Source of the DNA: Blastopirellula sp. J2-11
GTDB taxonomy: Bacteria; Planctomycetota; Planctomycetia; Pirellulales; Pirellulaceae
DNA length: 64,000 nt
Direction: 5' to 3'
Assembly: GCF_024584705.1 (NCBI RefSeq)
Contig: NZ_CP097384.1
Coordinates: forward strand, 124,001-188,000
The notes beneath the pieces were generated by a model. It made no database searches. It was not told where the DNA came from and saw only the letters and a list, made by a program, of their open reading frames with translations. Each line of letters begins with the position of its first letter. The stretch's first letter is position 1. The translations under genes and the position numbers were made by a program. Of the stretch, positions 19,026-29,200 are shown piece by piece.

Positions 19026-21395
19026 ATGGAAGACGTAAATCCCCAAGTGAGCAAATCTCCTCTCGATGACCTGGCGACTGCCATCGGCCGTCAGCGCGAT
19101 CGTGCGCGGACCGTATTGACCGAGCGACGACAGTCGCTCGAGCAGATCGAACTTCGAATCCTGCAACAGTTGAAGACGGTCACTGACGGGTTGCAGAGCA
19201 AAGAACAAACGCTTGAAGGACAAGCGGGCGAACTCTCTGCGACCACCGAAAAGCTGCAATGCGATTCGGCCGATCTGACCGCTTCCGTCGCAGCGTTCCA
19301 ACAGCAACAAACGCAATGGCAGGCCGAACGGCGACAGCGTGAGCAAGAGCAACAATCCCGACAGGACGAGCTGAACGAGCTTGCCGCTCAATTGGCCGAA
19401 AGGGAGCAAGCGCTCCAGCAACGTCAGCAACAATTCTCAGAGCAGTGCGGCGAATCAGGCGAACTGCAGAAATCACTGGCCGAAGCGAACAGTCGCGCCG
19501 ACGATCTTCAGGCGAAGCTGCATCAGGCCGAACACGAAATCGCCCGCGTCCGTCTGGACGCCGAGAGTCGCGCTGAAAGCCTGCAAGCGAAGCTGCAGAA
19601 AACCGAACAAGAAGTCGCTCGCATCAATCAAGAGGCGGATGATCTGCGTGGAGATCGCGAAGCCCATGTCGCCCAGCGAGAGCGTCTGACTGCCGATTGC
19701 GAATCGTTGCGAACCGAGTTGGGCGTCGCCCGCAGTGAAGTCGTCCAAGCCGAGAAGAAGCAAAGCGAACTCGCAAGTCGACGCGATCAACTTCAATCCG
19801 AACAAGAGTCGCTGAATAACGAACTAGCGACCGCTCAGTCGCAGCGTGATGATTTCCGTCGACAATACGAAGACTTGCAAAGTCGCGTTGGACAATCGGA
19901 AGTCGACGCCCAGTCGTTACGCGATCAGCTTGAAGGGGCGCGCAAATCGCAGCACGAACGCGCCGCGGAAGTCGCTCAGATCGCCGCCGAGCGCGACTCC
20001 CTTCGGAGCGAACTAGAAACGCTGCGACAACAATCGACCGCCGAACTCCAGCAAGCAGGCGATCTTTCCGCCAAGCTGCTGGCGGCCCAAAAGTCGTTGG
20101 CCGAGATGCAGTCGCAATCCGATCAGCTATCGGAGCAAATCGCGGCTCTCCAGCAGCAGCAAGCCGTTTCGGCTGCTGCGCAGAAGCAGGCTGAAGATTC
20201 GCTACTCGTAAAAGAGCAAGAACTGCACACGTTGCGTGAACAATTAACGCACGCCCAATCAGATGCGTTAGGGCAGGAAGAGCTTGCCGCGAAACTGGAG
20301 AGTGTGGAGGCGGAACGAGACGAACTGCGCCAACAGTTGCAAAGTCGTGACAGCGAACGATCTGGTTTGAACGACGAGTCCGACAAATTGCGGATTGAAA
20401 ACGAAGATCTTCGTCATCAGCTCGACGAAATCCAGGGCGAACTGAAAAGCCAGCTCGATGCGTCGCAAGTGGCGCTCTTCCAAGCACGCGGCGATTCTGA
20501 GCAGATTCGCGAACAAGTCGGCTCGCTCCGTCGACAATTGGAAGCGGAGCAAGAGAAGTCGGCGGCGCTTGAGAAAGAAAACGAGCGAATCGCGGCCGAA
20601 GCCGGATCAGGGGAGTCGAGCGACGAACAGACGGCGGAACTTCGCCGCGACAAAAATGACCTGCTCGAAAAAATCAGCGACCTGCAGAGACAACTGCAAG
20701 AAGGTGGGTCCGGCGAAGCCGAGGCCGATGCGGAAGAAATCGAGAAACTGAGGCGGCGTCTGCAAATGTCGCTCGATGATTTAAAAGAAGCCAAAGCGGC
20801 CAATGCCGAGCTGGAAGCGAAACTGAAGAAAGCGGGACCGCCTGGACCTCAAACCGCCGCCAATGACGACGGCATGGATTGGGAAGCGACCAAGCGTCGG
20901 ATGTTGGCGCAGCTGGAAGCCGACTACGACGAGGATCTGGACGAAGATGAGCGGCGCGAAAAGATGAAGATCGAAGAAGCGATCACCAGCACCGATCGAG
21001 CGATCAAAGTCAAAGAAGAAGAGCTGGCGGAACTCCGTAAAAAGTTGGACGAGTCGCAACAAGGCAACGCCGCCGCCGCCAACGGTTTGGCGATGGGCGC
21101 CAACGCGATCGCCGAAATGCTCGATCAAGACGAGCTGGTGAAACAGGAACGTGAGAACCTGAAAAACTTGCAAGCGCAATGGAAAGACAAGCTGCGAAAA
21201 GCGGAAGTCGACATCTCCGTCGAGCGAGCGAAGATCGCTCGAGAACGGGCCGAGCTAGAAGACAAATTACAGCGTCTGGAAAATGAGCGGGAAAAACTCA
21301 GCAAGCTGAACCCGTCGACCGGCAACAAAGGGGACGACAAGCCGACGCGCGGCAACTGGCTCTCGCGGTTGGGACTGAAAGACGGCGACGGTTAG
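19026..21395 (+). CDS. Long cytoplasmic coiled-coil protein
   Basis: The predicted protein has 789 residues and is almost entirely heptad-patterned, rich in Gln, Glu, Leu, Ala and Arg, from about residue 10 to 760. Neither signal peptide nor transmembrane helix is seen. Imperfect internal repeats are visible, for example ADDLQAKLHQAEHEIARV against AESLQAKLQKTEQEVARI. Near residues 600-640 the coil is broken by KKAGPPGPQTAANDDGMDWEATKRRMLAQLEADYDE, a more conserved-looking block. The C-terminus is NKGDDKPTRGNWLSRLGLKDGDG. Candidates are a cytoskeletal/scaffold protein or an SMC-like rod without ATPase heads. No enzymatic domain is recognised. Confidence 0.8.
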   Translation: MEDVNPQVSKSPLDDLATAIGRQRDRARTVLTERRQSLEQIELRILQQLKTVTDGLQSKEQTLEGQAGELSATTEKLQCDSADLTASVAAFQQQQTQWQAERRQREQEQQSRQDELNELAAQLAEREQALQQRQQQFSEQCGESGELQKSLAEANSRADDLQAKLHQAEHEIARVRLDAESRAESLQAKLQKTEQEVARINQEADDLRGDREAHVAQRERLTADCESLRTELGVARSEVVQAEKKQSELASRRDQLQSEQESLNNELATAQSQRDDFRRQYEDLQSRVGQSEVDAQSLRDQLEGARKSQHERAAEVAQIAAERDSLRSELETLRQQSTAELQQAGDLSAKLLAAQKSLAEMQSQSDQLSEQIAALQQQQAVSAAAQKQAEDSLLVKEQELHTLREQLTHAQSDALGQEELAAKLESVEAERDELRQQLQSRDSERSGLNDESDKLRIENEDLRHQLDEIQGELKSQLDASQVALFQARGDSEQIREQVGSLRRQLEAEQEKSAALEKENERIAAEAGSGESSDEQTAELRRDKNDLLEKISDLQRQLQEGGSGEAEADAEEIEKLRRRLQMSLDDLKEAKAANAELEAKLKKAGPPGPQTAANDDGMDWEATKRRMLAQLEADYDEDLDEDERREKMKIEEAITSTDRAIKVKEEELAELRKKLDESQQGNAAAANGLAMGANAIAEMLDQDELVKQERENLKNLQAQWKDKLRKAEVDISVERAKIARERAELEDKLQRLENEREKLSKLNPSTGNKGDDKPTRGNWLSRLGLKDGDG

Positions 21396-21462
21396 CGCGG
21401 CGCGATTGAATCGCACAAAGACCAGCGACATTGAAGGGCGGTTTTTTCGCTCCTCAAGCGAC

Positions 21463-21499
21463 CAAGAAACAAAAAAACGCAGGCGGCGCCCCTGCCGCC
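21463..21499 (-). terminator. Intrinsic terminator (minus strand) with TTTGTTTCTTG tail
   Basis: Read on the minus strand, GGCGGC AGGGGC GCCGCC TGCG is followed by seven Ts and GTTTCTTG. It lies about 40 bases after the response regulator gene and belongs to the same class as the terminators at 1249, 3224, 33961 and 59230. Confidence 0.75.
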
Positions 21500-21536
21500 C
21501 ACGTCATTATAATCGCCCAGTCTGCCCCTGTGGCGA

Positions 21537-22061
21537 TTATGTACGCAGGTCCGTGTATTTTAAGGTGAAGGCCAACGGCCGTCTCGCCGAGCGTCGCATC
21601 AGCGTGTGATTGACAAGCTCACGAAGTTGTCTTGGTAAATATGGCTTTGCTAAAAAGTCGCAACATCCAGCGTCTCGCCAGTCGTTGATCAGTTCGGCTT
21701 CGGATCCAGCGCTAACCGCGACGATGGAGCGGCGGAAACCGAGCGTTCTCAATTCCTGGGTGACTTCAATGCCGTTAAGCGTTGGAAGTTCGTAATCGAC
21801 GAGGATGATGTCAAACACTTCGCCGCCAGCGACTTGCTCTAATGCATCCAGGCCATCATCGACAATTTTGACGACGTAGCCGTTTTTGCGCAAGATCGTC
21901 GCCGCGAGGAGTTGATCGAGCGGGTTATCTTCGATAAGTAAAACGCGTCTGTCCAAAGGTTCTTCGCGACTGAAGGGAGTTTGGAACTTCGGCAGCGATA
22001 CACGATGTATCGTGCTTGTGTACCGCAAACCTAGAATGTTTTGCTTGGCGCAAGCCTGCAA
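21537..22061 (-). CDS. Single-domain response regulator
   Basis: A CheY-like receiver domain spans residues about 38-155 of 174 and is all there is: acidic pair Glu44-Asp45 (VLLIEDNPLDQ), phosphoacceptor Asp89 (DIILVDYELP), Ser117 (VAVSAGS) and Lys139 (FLAKPY). There is no output domain, so it probably acts in a phosphorelay or by protein contact. The start is uncertain: the longest frame begins with TTG and no strong ribosome binding site is seen, so up to about 35 N-terminal residues could be wrong. The soluble kinase at 13745-15385 is of a type that often uses such regulators, but is 6 kb away. Confidence 0.85.
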   Translation of the reverse strand: MQACAKQNILGLRYTSTIHRVSLPKFQTPFSREEPLDRRVLLIEDNPLDQLLAATILRKNGYVVKIVDDGLDALEQVAGGEVFDIILVDYELPTLNGIEVTQELRTLGFRRSIVAVSAGSEAELINDWRDAGCCDFLAKPYLPRQLRELVNHTLMRRSARRPLAFTLKYTDLRT

Positions 22062-22098
22062 AATCAGGGATTTGCGGAGAACCGTGAAGAGGGGGGGT

Positions 22099-22117
22099 GT
22101 TGCGGTGAAACCGCAAC
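22099..22117. other. Short perfect hairpin between two minus-strand genes
   Basis: GTTGCGGT (22099-22106) and ACCGCAAC (22110-22117) form a perfect 8-bp stem with a GAA loop. There is no T-run on either side, so it is not a standard terminator. Confidence 0.5.
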
Positions 22118-22182
22118 GGCCGCTATTCTCCCACTCACTGTGTGAGAGAGCCGTTTGTGGATTTGGAAATGGACGAGCGACT

Positions 22183-22788
22183 TTAACGATTGCCTTCGTA
22201 CAAATCGTCTCCTTCTAGCGATTGGCGCTGAACGACGGGATGCTCTAAAAAAGGAGCCTTTGCGCCAGCGATTTGAAAGACGCCGTCGGTGTGGCTAGTT
22301 GCTTTGAAGTGCTCGCCGCAAATAATCAGCCCAACAATTCCAGCGAGAAACAGCAGCACGCAGACTCCAGCCAGGGCGCCGCTTTCTAACCCGATCGCCA
22401 AAATTGTGCAGCCCAGCAGCGCTAGCCAAATCAACGAAACGATAGCGATCTTCGTTTTGCGGCGGCCGTTACAGTTTGGGCAAAGCGCATAGTCGATCTG
22501 CAGCGGCTTGCGGATCAGCATCGATCCGATCACGACAAAGATGGGCCCCGCCAAAAGCAGTAAAAAGATCCAAGGAGGCGTCCAATAGATCTTCCGGTCG
22601 AAGCGACGGCCTTCGCATGCGTCTTCTCCGCAGTGGATGCAGACATGGGGGAGTTGGATCGGCGTGCGGGCTTCCAGCTTGTTTCCCCGCACGCGGTAGC
22701 CTGTTTCGGCGACCGAGACGTTCACGTCAGCCATCGGAGATGCGAATGGATTCATCTCTGGCACGATGATCGTTTCGTCGCTGGCCAT
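22183..22788 (-). CDS. Membrane protein with paired CxxC motifs
   Basis: The predicted protein has 201 residues from the ATG at 22788, preceded by AAGGAA at about 7-base spacing; an ATG six codons upstream (22806) is the alternative. A short N-terminal region with NPFASP precedes two CxxC pairs: HVCIHCGE and, after a transmembrane hairpin (WIFLLLLAGPIFVVIGSML), ALCPNCNGRR. Two further transmembrane helices follow (IAIVSLIWLALLGCTILAIGL and LAGVCVLLFLAGIVGLIICG). The four cysteines probably bind one zinc on the cytoplasmic side. Function is unknown. Confidence 0.75.
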   Translation of the reverse strand: MASDETIIVPEMNPFASPMADVNVSVAETGYRVRGNKLEARTPIQLPHVCIHCGEDACEGRRFDRKIYWTPPWIFLLLLAGPIFVVIGSMLIRKPLQIDYALCPNCNGRRKTKIAIVSLIWLALLGCTILAIGLESGALAGVCVLLFLAGIVGLIICGEHFKATSHTDGVFQIAGAKAPFLEHPVVQRQSLEGDDLYEGNR

Positions 22789-22891
22789 CGTCGTTTCCTT
22801 GGACATGGTCTGAATTGTCTGCTTCTAAACTAAGGATAACGGGAGCTTCGCGCGATATTCAACTGTCTCTTCCCGCGAAAGTTGCGTCCGC

Positions 22892-23656
22892 CTAGCCGGC
22901 AACCCCTTGGATCGTCAGCAACCAGGTCGCAAGATTCTCGAAGCGAGCTCGGTCATAGTTTGACTCTTTGGTCGAATTCATCCCTTGGTTCAACTGCGAA
23001 AAACCGGGACCGATGACGGCGTTATCGCAGCGCGACTGAATGATCTCCGCCAGAGTGCGGAAATTGGTTTCGCGGCTCGGAACGACTGGAATGCCTGCTT
23101 TGCGATAGGCGAACGCGTTGCGATCAATCCGCATCCGAATCAATGGATCGCGGCAGAGGATTTCGAGATAAATGGTAATGGACGTTCGCGGGCGTGAAGA
23201 GAGGGACGCGGTGCTGGAGTTCGTTTCGGCGTAAAGTTGTGAGTCATGCGGATCGAGTTCCAGCGTGCCGGTCTTGCGGACGAACTCGGGCACGATATCG
23301 AGCAAAAAGAACTTCTCCCAGGGAATACGACCGGTCCAGCGCGGCACGTCGACCACAAATGCGTCATTTTCGAGGATCGCGCTTTTCAGCGGATAGCGCG
23401 GAGGCGCGGGGACTTCAACCAGTTTGTTTTCGCCGACCACACGAACGGCGATATCGGCGCGGCCCAGTGCTGCGGCCGCTTCGAGCGCCTCTTTTTCGGA
23501 AAGATTCCGGAGCAATACGCCGGGGCGTCGATGAAGCGTTTGAAGAAACTCAGCCGGGATCTCGCCGCTGAACGGAGCGAGAATCGCAGCGGCGTCTCTC
23601 ACCGAAAACTGGGCGTCAGGATCACGCAGCAGGGCGAATTGCGGTTGGTCGTTCAT
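22892..23656 (-). CDS. Hypothetical soluble protein
   Basis: The predicted protein has 254 residues, with no signal peptide or membrane segment. ATG 23656 is preceded by GAGGGG about 8 bases away. The N-terminal 90 residues include PGVLLRNLSEKEALEAAAALGRADIAVRVV, a helix/strand pattern like the small alpha/beta fold often used in planctomycete proteins for binding partners; this is inference. The middle (VDVPRWTGRIPWEKFFLLDIVPEF) and the C-terminal part (SITIYLEILCRDPLIRMRIDRNAFAYRKAG) are unfamiliar. It diverges from the membrane protein at 23764. Confidence 0.7.
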   Translation of the reverse strand: MNDQPQFALLRDPDAQFSVRDAAAILAPFSGEIPAEFLQTLHRRPGVLLRNLSEKEALEAAAALGRADIAVRVVGENKLVEVPAPPRYPLKSAILENDAFVVDVPRWTGRIPWEKFFLLDIVPEFVRKTGTLELDPHDSQLYAETNSSTASLSSRPRTSITIYLEILCRDPLIRMRIDRNAFAYRKAGIPVVPSRETNFRTLAEIIQSRCDNAVIGPGFSQLNQGMNSTKESNYDRARFENLATWLLTIQGVAG

Positions 23657-23763
23657 TCTAGCCCCTCATCGATCGGAACCATTTGTTTGTATCACAAATT
23701 TCTGGCCTCGGCGCGACCAAAGCGAGAGTTTTGCCGCCGAGTTGCGTATATTGAAAGGGACCA

Positions 23764-24681
23764 ATGGACCAGGATCGCCTGATGAGTCAGTTCGCTTACG
23801 ACGCCGAATCAACGCTTGCCGTGCAAAAGCGCGCAGCCGCCCCATGGCGGACACCTGCGTTCGTCTTGTTCTATGGCGCGGCGATCGTCGCCCTGATCGC
23901 CATCCTGGCTTGCTGGCCCAATTCCCATGTCATCTTGCTGAGCTCGGGCCTCTTCTCATTCGTCTGGCGAGTCGCTGTTCCCGTAATCGCCGCTTTTGTC
24001 GCGATTGGTTGCTATTTGCTAGTAATGGCTCCCAGGCGATGCTGGGCGACTTTGTTGATATTAGCGGTCTCTCATGGGATGGTCGGTGGAATCGCCTATT
24101 GGATTCTCTGGCGGGATAACCCTGGCATGGCGAACAGTTTGTTTGGTCAGATTGCGATTGTTTTCTGGTTGGTGCTCGCCATTCTGTCAGTGGCGCTCGC
24201 CTACTGGAATCGTCGTCGCTGTTGGCGTTTTCAGCGCATCAGTAGCGACGAACCAGCGTCGCCGCCGCGAATGTCGCTGCCGATGTCTCCGGTCGATTAC
24301 CTGTTCCTCGCGGCAATTCTGGTGGCGATGGGAATGTTTCAAAAATGGGCGAGCGGTCCCATGGCCGAGGCGCTGCCTGCGAGTATTGTGGTTATCACCA
24401 TATTGGCCGGGATGGTCCGCATCGGACTTGCCCCGGCGAGACGCGGATTTTCTCCCACCGCGTTGATCATAACCGGGCTCATCTGCCTGGCGGCGGCTTG
24501 CCTGTGCGGCTGGTATTTCTACCCGCGGCAAATCACTCTTCTATTTGTAATGCTCGGTATCCCAATCACTTTGTGGAGCGGCGTTTTGCTGGCGCTGCGC
24601 GGCGACGGATACCGTTTGGTGCGAGACTATTCCGTCATTGCCGACAAAGACCCCATCGCCGAGCCGGATCCGCTAGCATGA
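23764..24681 (+). CDS. Multi-pass membrane protein, function unknown
   Basis: The predicted protein has 305 residues with about eight transmembrane helices (first at about 31-52) separated by one cytoplasmic loop (RRRCWRFQRISSDEPASPPRMSLPMSP, about 160-185), suggesting two four-helix halves. No family motif is recognised. ATG 23764 follows AAAGGG closely; ATG 23782 follows AGGA at better spacing and would remove six residues. It may be co-transcribed with the small gene at 24774. Confidence 0.7.
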   Translation: MDQDRLMSQFAYDAESTLAVQKRAAAPWRTPAFVLFYGAAIVALIAILACWPNSHVILLSSGLFSFVWRVAVPVIAAFVAIGCYLLVMAPRRCWATLLILAVSHGMVGGIAYWILWRDNPGMANSLFGQIAIVFWLVLAILSVALAYWNRRRCWRFQRISSDEPASPPRMSLPMSPVDYLFLAAILVAMGMFQKWASGPMAEALPASIVVITILAGMVRIGLAPARRGFSPTALIITGLICLAAACLCGWYFYPRQITLLFVMLGIPITLWSGVLLALRGDGYRLVRDYSVIADKDPIAEPDPLA

Positions 24682-24773
24682 CGCGTGCTAGTCACCCTTT
24701 ACAGCGGCTATTTGCTTTGCCACGATTGCTTAGTTCGTTTTCCAGACGCATTGTTTCCCGGGAGAGACCGACC

Positions 24774-25040
24774 ATGTCTCAAAACTTCTCGAAACACCAA
24801 CAGAACATTATCCGCAACTACTACGAGAACCGGGACTCGATCGCGATTCAGAAGTTGCAAGAGAACATCACCGAGCTGTATCTCGCCGAAGGGAAAAAGC
24901 GGGCGACCGTCTGGAAGCGGGTGATCGGCCATCTCGAAAAGCTGAAAGTCCCCCAAGCCCAGATTGATCACTTCGTCTCGAAAGATGACGCGACGTTGGT
25001 CGCGAAGTATCTAGAGACGCTGCTCGCCAAGCAGGAGTAG
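24774..25040 (+). CDS. Small conserved hypothetical protein
   Basis: The predicted protein has 88 residues, soluble, helical and basic: MSQNFSKHQQNIIRNYYENR, then a helix with ITELYLAEGKKRATVWKRV and a C-terminal helix LVAKYLETLLAKQ. I recall similar short proteins in several planctomycetes but know no function. GGGAG precedes the ATG. It lies 9 bases before the alcohol dehydrogenase gene, so the two are probably one transcript. Confidence 0.75.
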   Translation: MSQNFSKHQQNIIRNYYENRDSIAIQKLQENITELYLAEGKKRATVWKRVIGHLEKLKVPQAQIDHFVSKDDATLVAKYLETLLAKQE

Positions 25041-25049
25041 ACGCCGCTG

Positions 25050-26234
25050 ATGGTCAACCACTGGAGCTTTTACTCGGCCGGCGAGCTGACCTTTGGCGCC
25101 GCAGCTAGTCAACGCGTCGGCTTGTTGGCCGCGCGGCGCAGCTGGTCGCGCGTGCTGATCGTCACCGACGCGACGCTGGTGCGGTTAGGGCTGATCGACA
25201 AGGTTCGGCAGCCTTTGATCGACGCCGGCGTTACGGTCGAAATCTTTGACGGCAGCTGCGCCGAACCCGATCTTAGCGTCGCCGTCGCAGCTCATGCGGT
25301 GGCTCAAAAATTTGGCCCCCACGCGATCTGCGGTCTCGGCGGCGGCAGCAACATTGACCTGGCCAAGATCGTCGCCATCTTGCACGCCCACGGCGGCGCG
25401 GCGGCCGATTATTTTGGCTGGGATCAAGTGCCCGGCCCGGTGACGCCGATCATCGCGCTGCCAACCACGGCCGGGACCGGCAGTGAAGTTTCGCAATCGG
25501 CAGTGTTGACCGATATCGAAAACGCGATGAAGGTCAGCACGCTGAGCCAATATTTGCGGCCGACGTTGGCGATTGTCGATCCGCTCCTCTCGGCGACCTG
25601 CCCACCGCAAGTAACTGCCGACAGCGGCATTGATGCGTTGACGCACGCGGTCGAAGCCTACACGTCGACAACATTCGACATGTTGGAGCAAGACGGCGAC
25701 GCGCCGGCGCCTTATAGCGGTTCGCATCCGCTAGTCGATGCGTTGGCCGAGAAAGCGATCGCGCTGGTAGGTCAACACCTGGTGCAAGCCGTACGGCACG
25801 GAGACGATATCGAGGCCCGCACCGGCATGGCCTTGGCGGCGACGTTGGCCGGGCTCGCATTTTCCAACGCGGGGGTCGCCGTGGTTCATGCGTTGGAGTA
25901 TCCAATCGGCGGCGCTGTCCATTGCAGTCACGGCGGCGGAAACGGTCTGCTGTTGCCCTACGTGATGCAATTCAATTTGGAAACGCGAACCGAGAAATTT
26001 GCCCGCGTAGCGCAACTACTCGGCGGAGAACCAACCGCCGCCGCGGCGATCACCCAAGTCGAACAACTCAAACAGGCGATCGGCATACCGGCGCGTCTGC
26101 GCGAGTATGGCGTCACGCTGGAGATGCTCCCCGGCTTCGCCGCCAAGAGTATCACGATCACGCGCCTCATGCGTACCAATCCGCGTCGCCCGAGCGAGCA
26201 GGAACTGTTAGCGATCCTCAAATCGGCTCTTTAA
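25050..26234 (+). CDS. Iron-containing alcohol dehydrogenase
   Basis: The predicted protein has 394 residues, the usual length for group III (Fe-dependent) alcohol dehydrogenases, which interconvert alcohols and aldehydes with NAD(P)H. Motifs: GLGGGSNIDLAK with GGGS at 97-100 (nucleotide binding), TTAGTGSEVSQ at 139-149, and metal ligands Asp195 and His199 (SGIDALTHAVEAY), His280 (VVHALEYPIGG) and His294 (HCSHGGGNG). Substrate cannot be told from sequence. Its 3' end overlaps the 3' end of the convergent giant protein gene by 27 bases. Confidence 0.93.
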   Translation: MVNHWSFYSAGELTFGAAASQRVGLLAARRSWSRVLIVTDATLVRLGLIDKVRQPLIDAGVTVEIFDGSCAEPDLSVAVAAHAVAQKFGPHAICGLGGGSNIDLAKIVAILHAHGGAAADYFGWDQVPGPVTPIIALPTTAGTGSEVSQSAVLTDIENAMKVSTLSQYLRPTLAIVDPLLSATCPPQVTADSGIDALTHAVEAYTSTTFDMLEQDGDAPAPYSGSHPLVDALAEKAIALVGQHLVQAVRHGDDIEARTGMALAATLAGLAFSNAGVAVVHALEYPIGGAVHCSHGGGNGLLLPYVMQFNLETRTEKFARVAQLLGGEPTAAAAITQVEQLKQAIGIPARLREYGVTLEMLPGFAAKSITITRLMRTNPRRPSEQELLAILKSAL

Positions 26235-29200
26235 CCGATCGAAAAACTGATCGAGCCGCGGAAATTCTTCTGCCAGTTCTTCGATCAATTCCACCGCGTG
26301 TTCGACGACGCAATCGGCGACCGCTGATTCTTGCAGCACCCAATCAGGCACATAGTCGGGGCGCCATTGGGTGTGGGCGAACGAGATCGCCTGTTCGAAG
26401 TTCTCTTGTACCTCATTGTCGTCCGTTGACGATTCCCAGCAATCGATCAAAGAGCCAAGCGTGCCAAACGCAGCATCGAGGTTGGCCTCTTCGTTGTTGG
26501 GCGGCGGACTGACCGGTTCGCTGGGAGGGATTTCCTCGGCTTCCAGCAAGCTGCTGGATGCTGCGGGTGTGACGGACTCCGTTTGGGCGACGAGCGCTTC
26601 GGTTTCAAGCGGCGACACCGGGGGCTGATAGTACTTAGGGAACTGGATCTGGCCGCCGTTGTAAGCGTTTTTCCCGATGTTGCGAATCAAGTAGGTCAAA
26701 TCGACTAACGAGACGGCGCCATTACGATCAAAATCGAACTTGTACGCTTTGGGATCCGTTGCGACCGGCGTACCAATTTTGCGAATCAAGTAGGTCAGGT
26801 CGATCAACGAGACGCTGCCGTCATCGTCGACGTCGTAGGGGACGACTTGCAGTTGCGTCGTTGGGGCTCCGACTTGTTGGCCGGGGACTTCGCCAAAAAT
26901 ATCGGTCTTGGTTTGCACATCGGTGAGCGAGAACTCCAGGTCGAACGACTCTGGGTAATTGCCTTCGATGTCATTCGCAATAGCCGATTCTGGACCTGGC
27001 CGAAAACGGAAGCTGCCAATCAGCAGTAGTTCCCCCACAAGGTCGTCGCCGAGGTCGAATTGATTGGCGTTGATTTCGAGCATATCGCTGGTATCGCTGA
27101 CTTCGAGTAGACCGACACCGCTACTAGGCGTAAAGCTGTCGAGCTGAAACCGCGCGTTGTTGTAATGAAGGTTCATCGAGACATTCGTCAGTTGGTCTGT
27201 ACGCGATTCATCGCGACGAACCCAGACGTTGACCGTGAAGGAATCCCATTCGCTGATCTGTATCAAATCAGCGGGCAATATCTGCACTTCGCCGGATTCA
27301 TCCGTTGCTGCTGGAGAGTTGTTGATCGTGATGTATGCAGCCGAGATGGGAGTTACGTGGGGTGAAAAGAAACGGGTCGTTGTCGCACCATCAGCGTCCG
27401 AAGCCGAGAACCTTACCAGGACGGTTCCGACTGCGTCCAGCGGGACAACATAACTCCAGCTCCAAGTGCCGTCGCCATGATCGACAAGATCTCCGATCGA
27501 CGCAGTCATCGAAATGACAGCAGCGGACGCATCGGAATAGGTTCCGGATGCGATCGCCGTATCGCCTTGAAGTACGAAATGAGAGCCGTCGATAATCTCA
27601 ATCACTGGGCGCGGATTCTGCTCGAACAGATCAAAGGTGATCTGACTTTGTTCGAATCCGTCGTCGGCTGTAATGACAACGGTATGGTGTCGAGAAGGGC
27701 CTGATGTGGGCGCTGTATAACTCCAACTCCATGTGCCGTCGCCATTGTCGACGACATCGCCGAGGGAAGCGCTAAGCGTTACGGATTCCCCCTGGAGACT
27801 TCCAAATTCGCCGCTGTTGATGACTGACTCGTTCAGATTTACTTGCACTTGGATTTGATCGACCGACACGTAGGGAGATTGCGTATCGACAACTTGGGCT
27901 GCAGTTGCCGAAATCCCCCGACTATTGGTCACCAGCAAACCGATCCACCAGGAAGGGGGCAACTCCCACTCGGCGATTGACAAGGATGGATTTATCCCAA
28001 CCGCGTCATCATAAATGCCGTCGCCATCCAAATCCCAGGCGAACTGCAGATCGGCAACCGGATCTTGAAAGTCATACGATCCGAAGGCGCTGAGAAGGAT
28101 GTTTTGACGATTATCGCTACCGCGAGGATCGGCGATTTTTGCAACCGGACCCGATGTCAAGTTGAAGGCGTACGGTTCGACTCCTCGATAACCCTCCGAC
28201 GCCGCAAAGATGAATTTGTCTTCAAAGTGAATGAATCGACGAATCAAGCCGGATTGGGCCAGATCGGTTATTTGAACGGTTCCTTCCGGCGTTCCGTCGG
28301 TCATCCACAATTCGGAGCCTGCGACTTCATCGTAGCCATGAAAGTAGAGCTTGCCGTCCAGCTCATAGGGTACGTTGTATCGCAGCGGTAAACCTCCTGA
28401 CGACACTTGCGCCACAACGGTCGCAGCGCCGGTTGCACCGCTGATCTTCCAAAGCTCCGTCGGTCGATAAAACTGCTTCGTCGACGCATCGTAGAATTCG
28501 CGAAAGAAGTAGACATCTCCTTGAAAGCTAACCAACGGATAGATGCGTTCATCGGGCGTCGCCGCAAAGTCCGTCAAGCGAACGACTTGTCCTGACGCAG
28601 GGTTCAGCTTCCACAACTGCGTGCCGTGCTCCGGAGTCGTTGCTTGAAAATAAAACGTGCCGTCGATCGACCGGAGCCGATTGGGATGCGACGGTTCTTC
28701 ACCGGGAACGATATCGAAAGCCAGTCCGGTTCCCTCCGCAGTTCCATCGCTCTTCCAAAGTTCATAGCCATGCGAGCTGCCTAATGTTGGAAAATAAAGG
28801 ATTCCGTCAACATTGACAGGAAAATCAAGCGAGATTTCCGACTCGAGTTCGGTCAACGGCATGGTGCCGGCGGATGAACCATCCGATTTCCAAATTTGTT
28901 TCCCATGGACGCCATTCTCGGCGGTAAAAACAAGCACGCCGTTAACCGCGGCAAGTTGGAAGAGATTCGAACTGCCGTACGGATTGATATCGGCGACCAT
29001 CACGGTTCCTACATCCGTTCCATTCGATTTCCATAATTCGAAGCCATGGAGGCCGTCATCGGCGGCAAAAAAAACTTCGCCGTTGACCACGGTTAAGTAG
29101 TTGATGGGAGAATCGAACTCCGCGATCGAACGGGTTCCCTCGGTCGTTCCATCAGATATCCAGAGAGTGGTGACGCCTTGTTCAAAAGTGACGAAGTATA

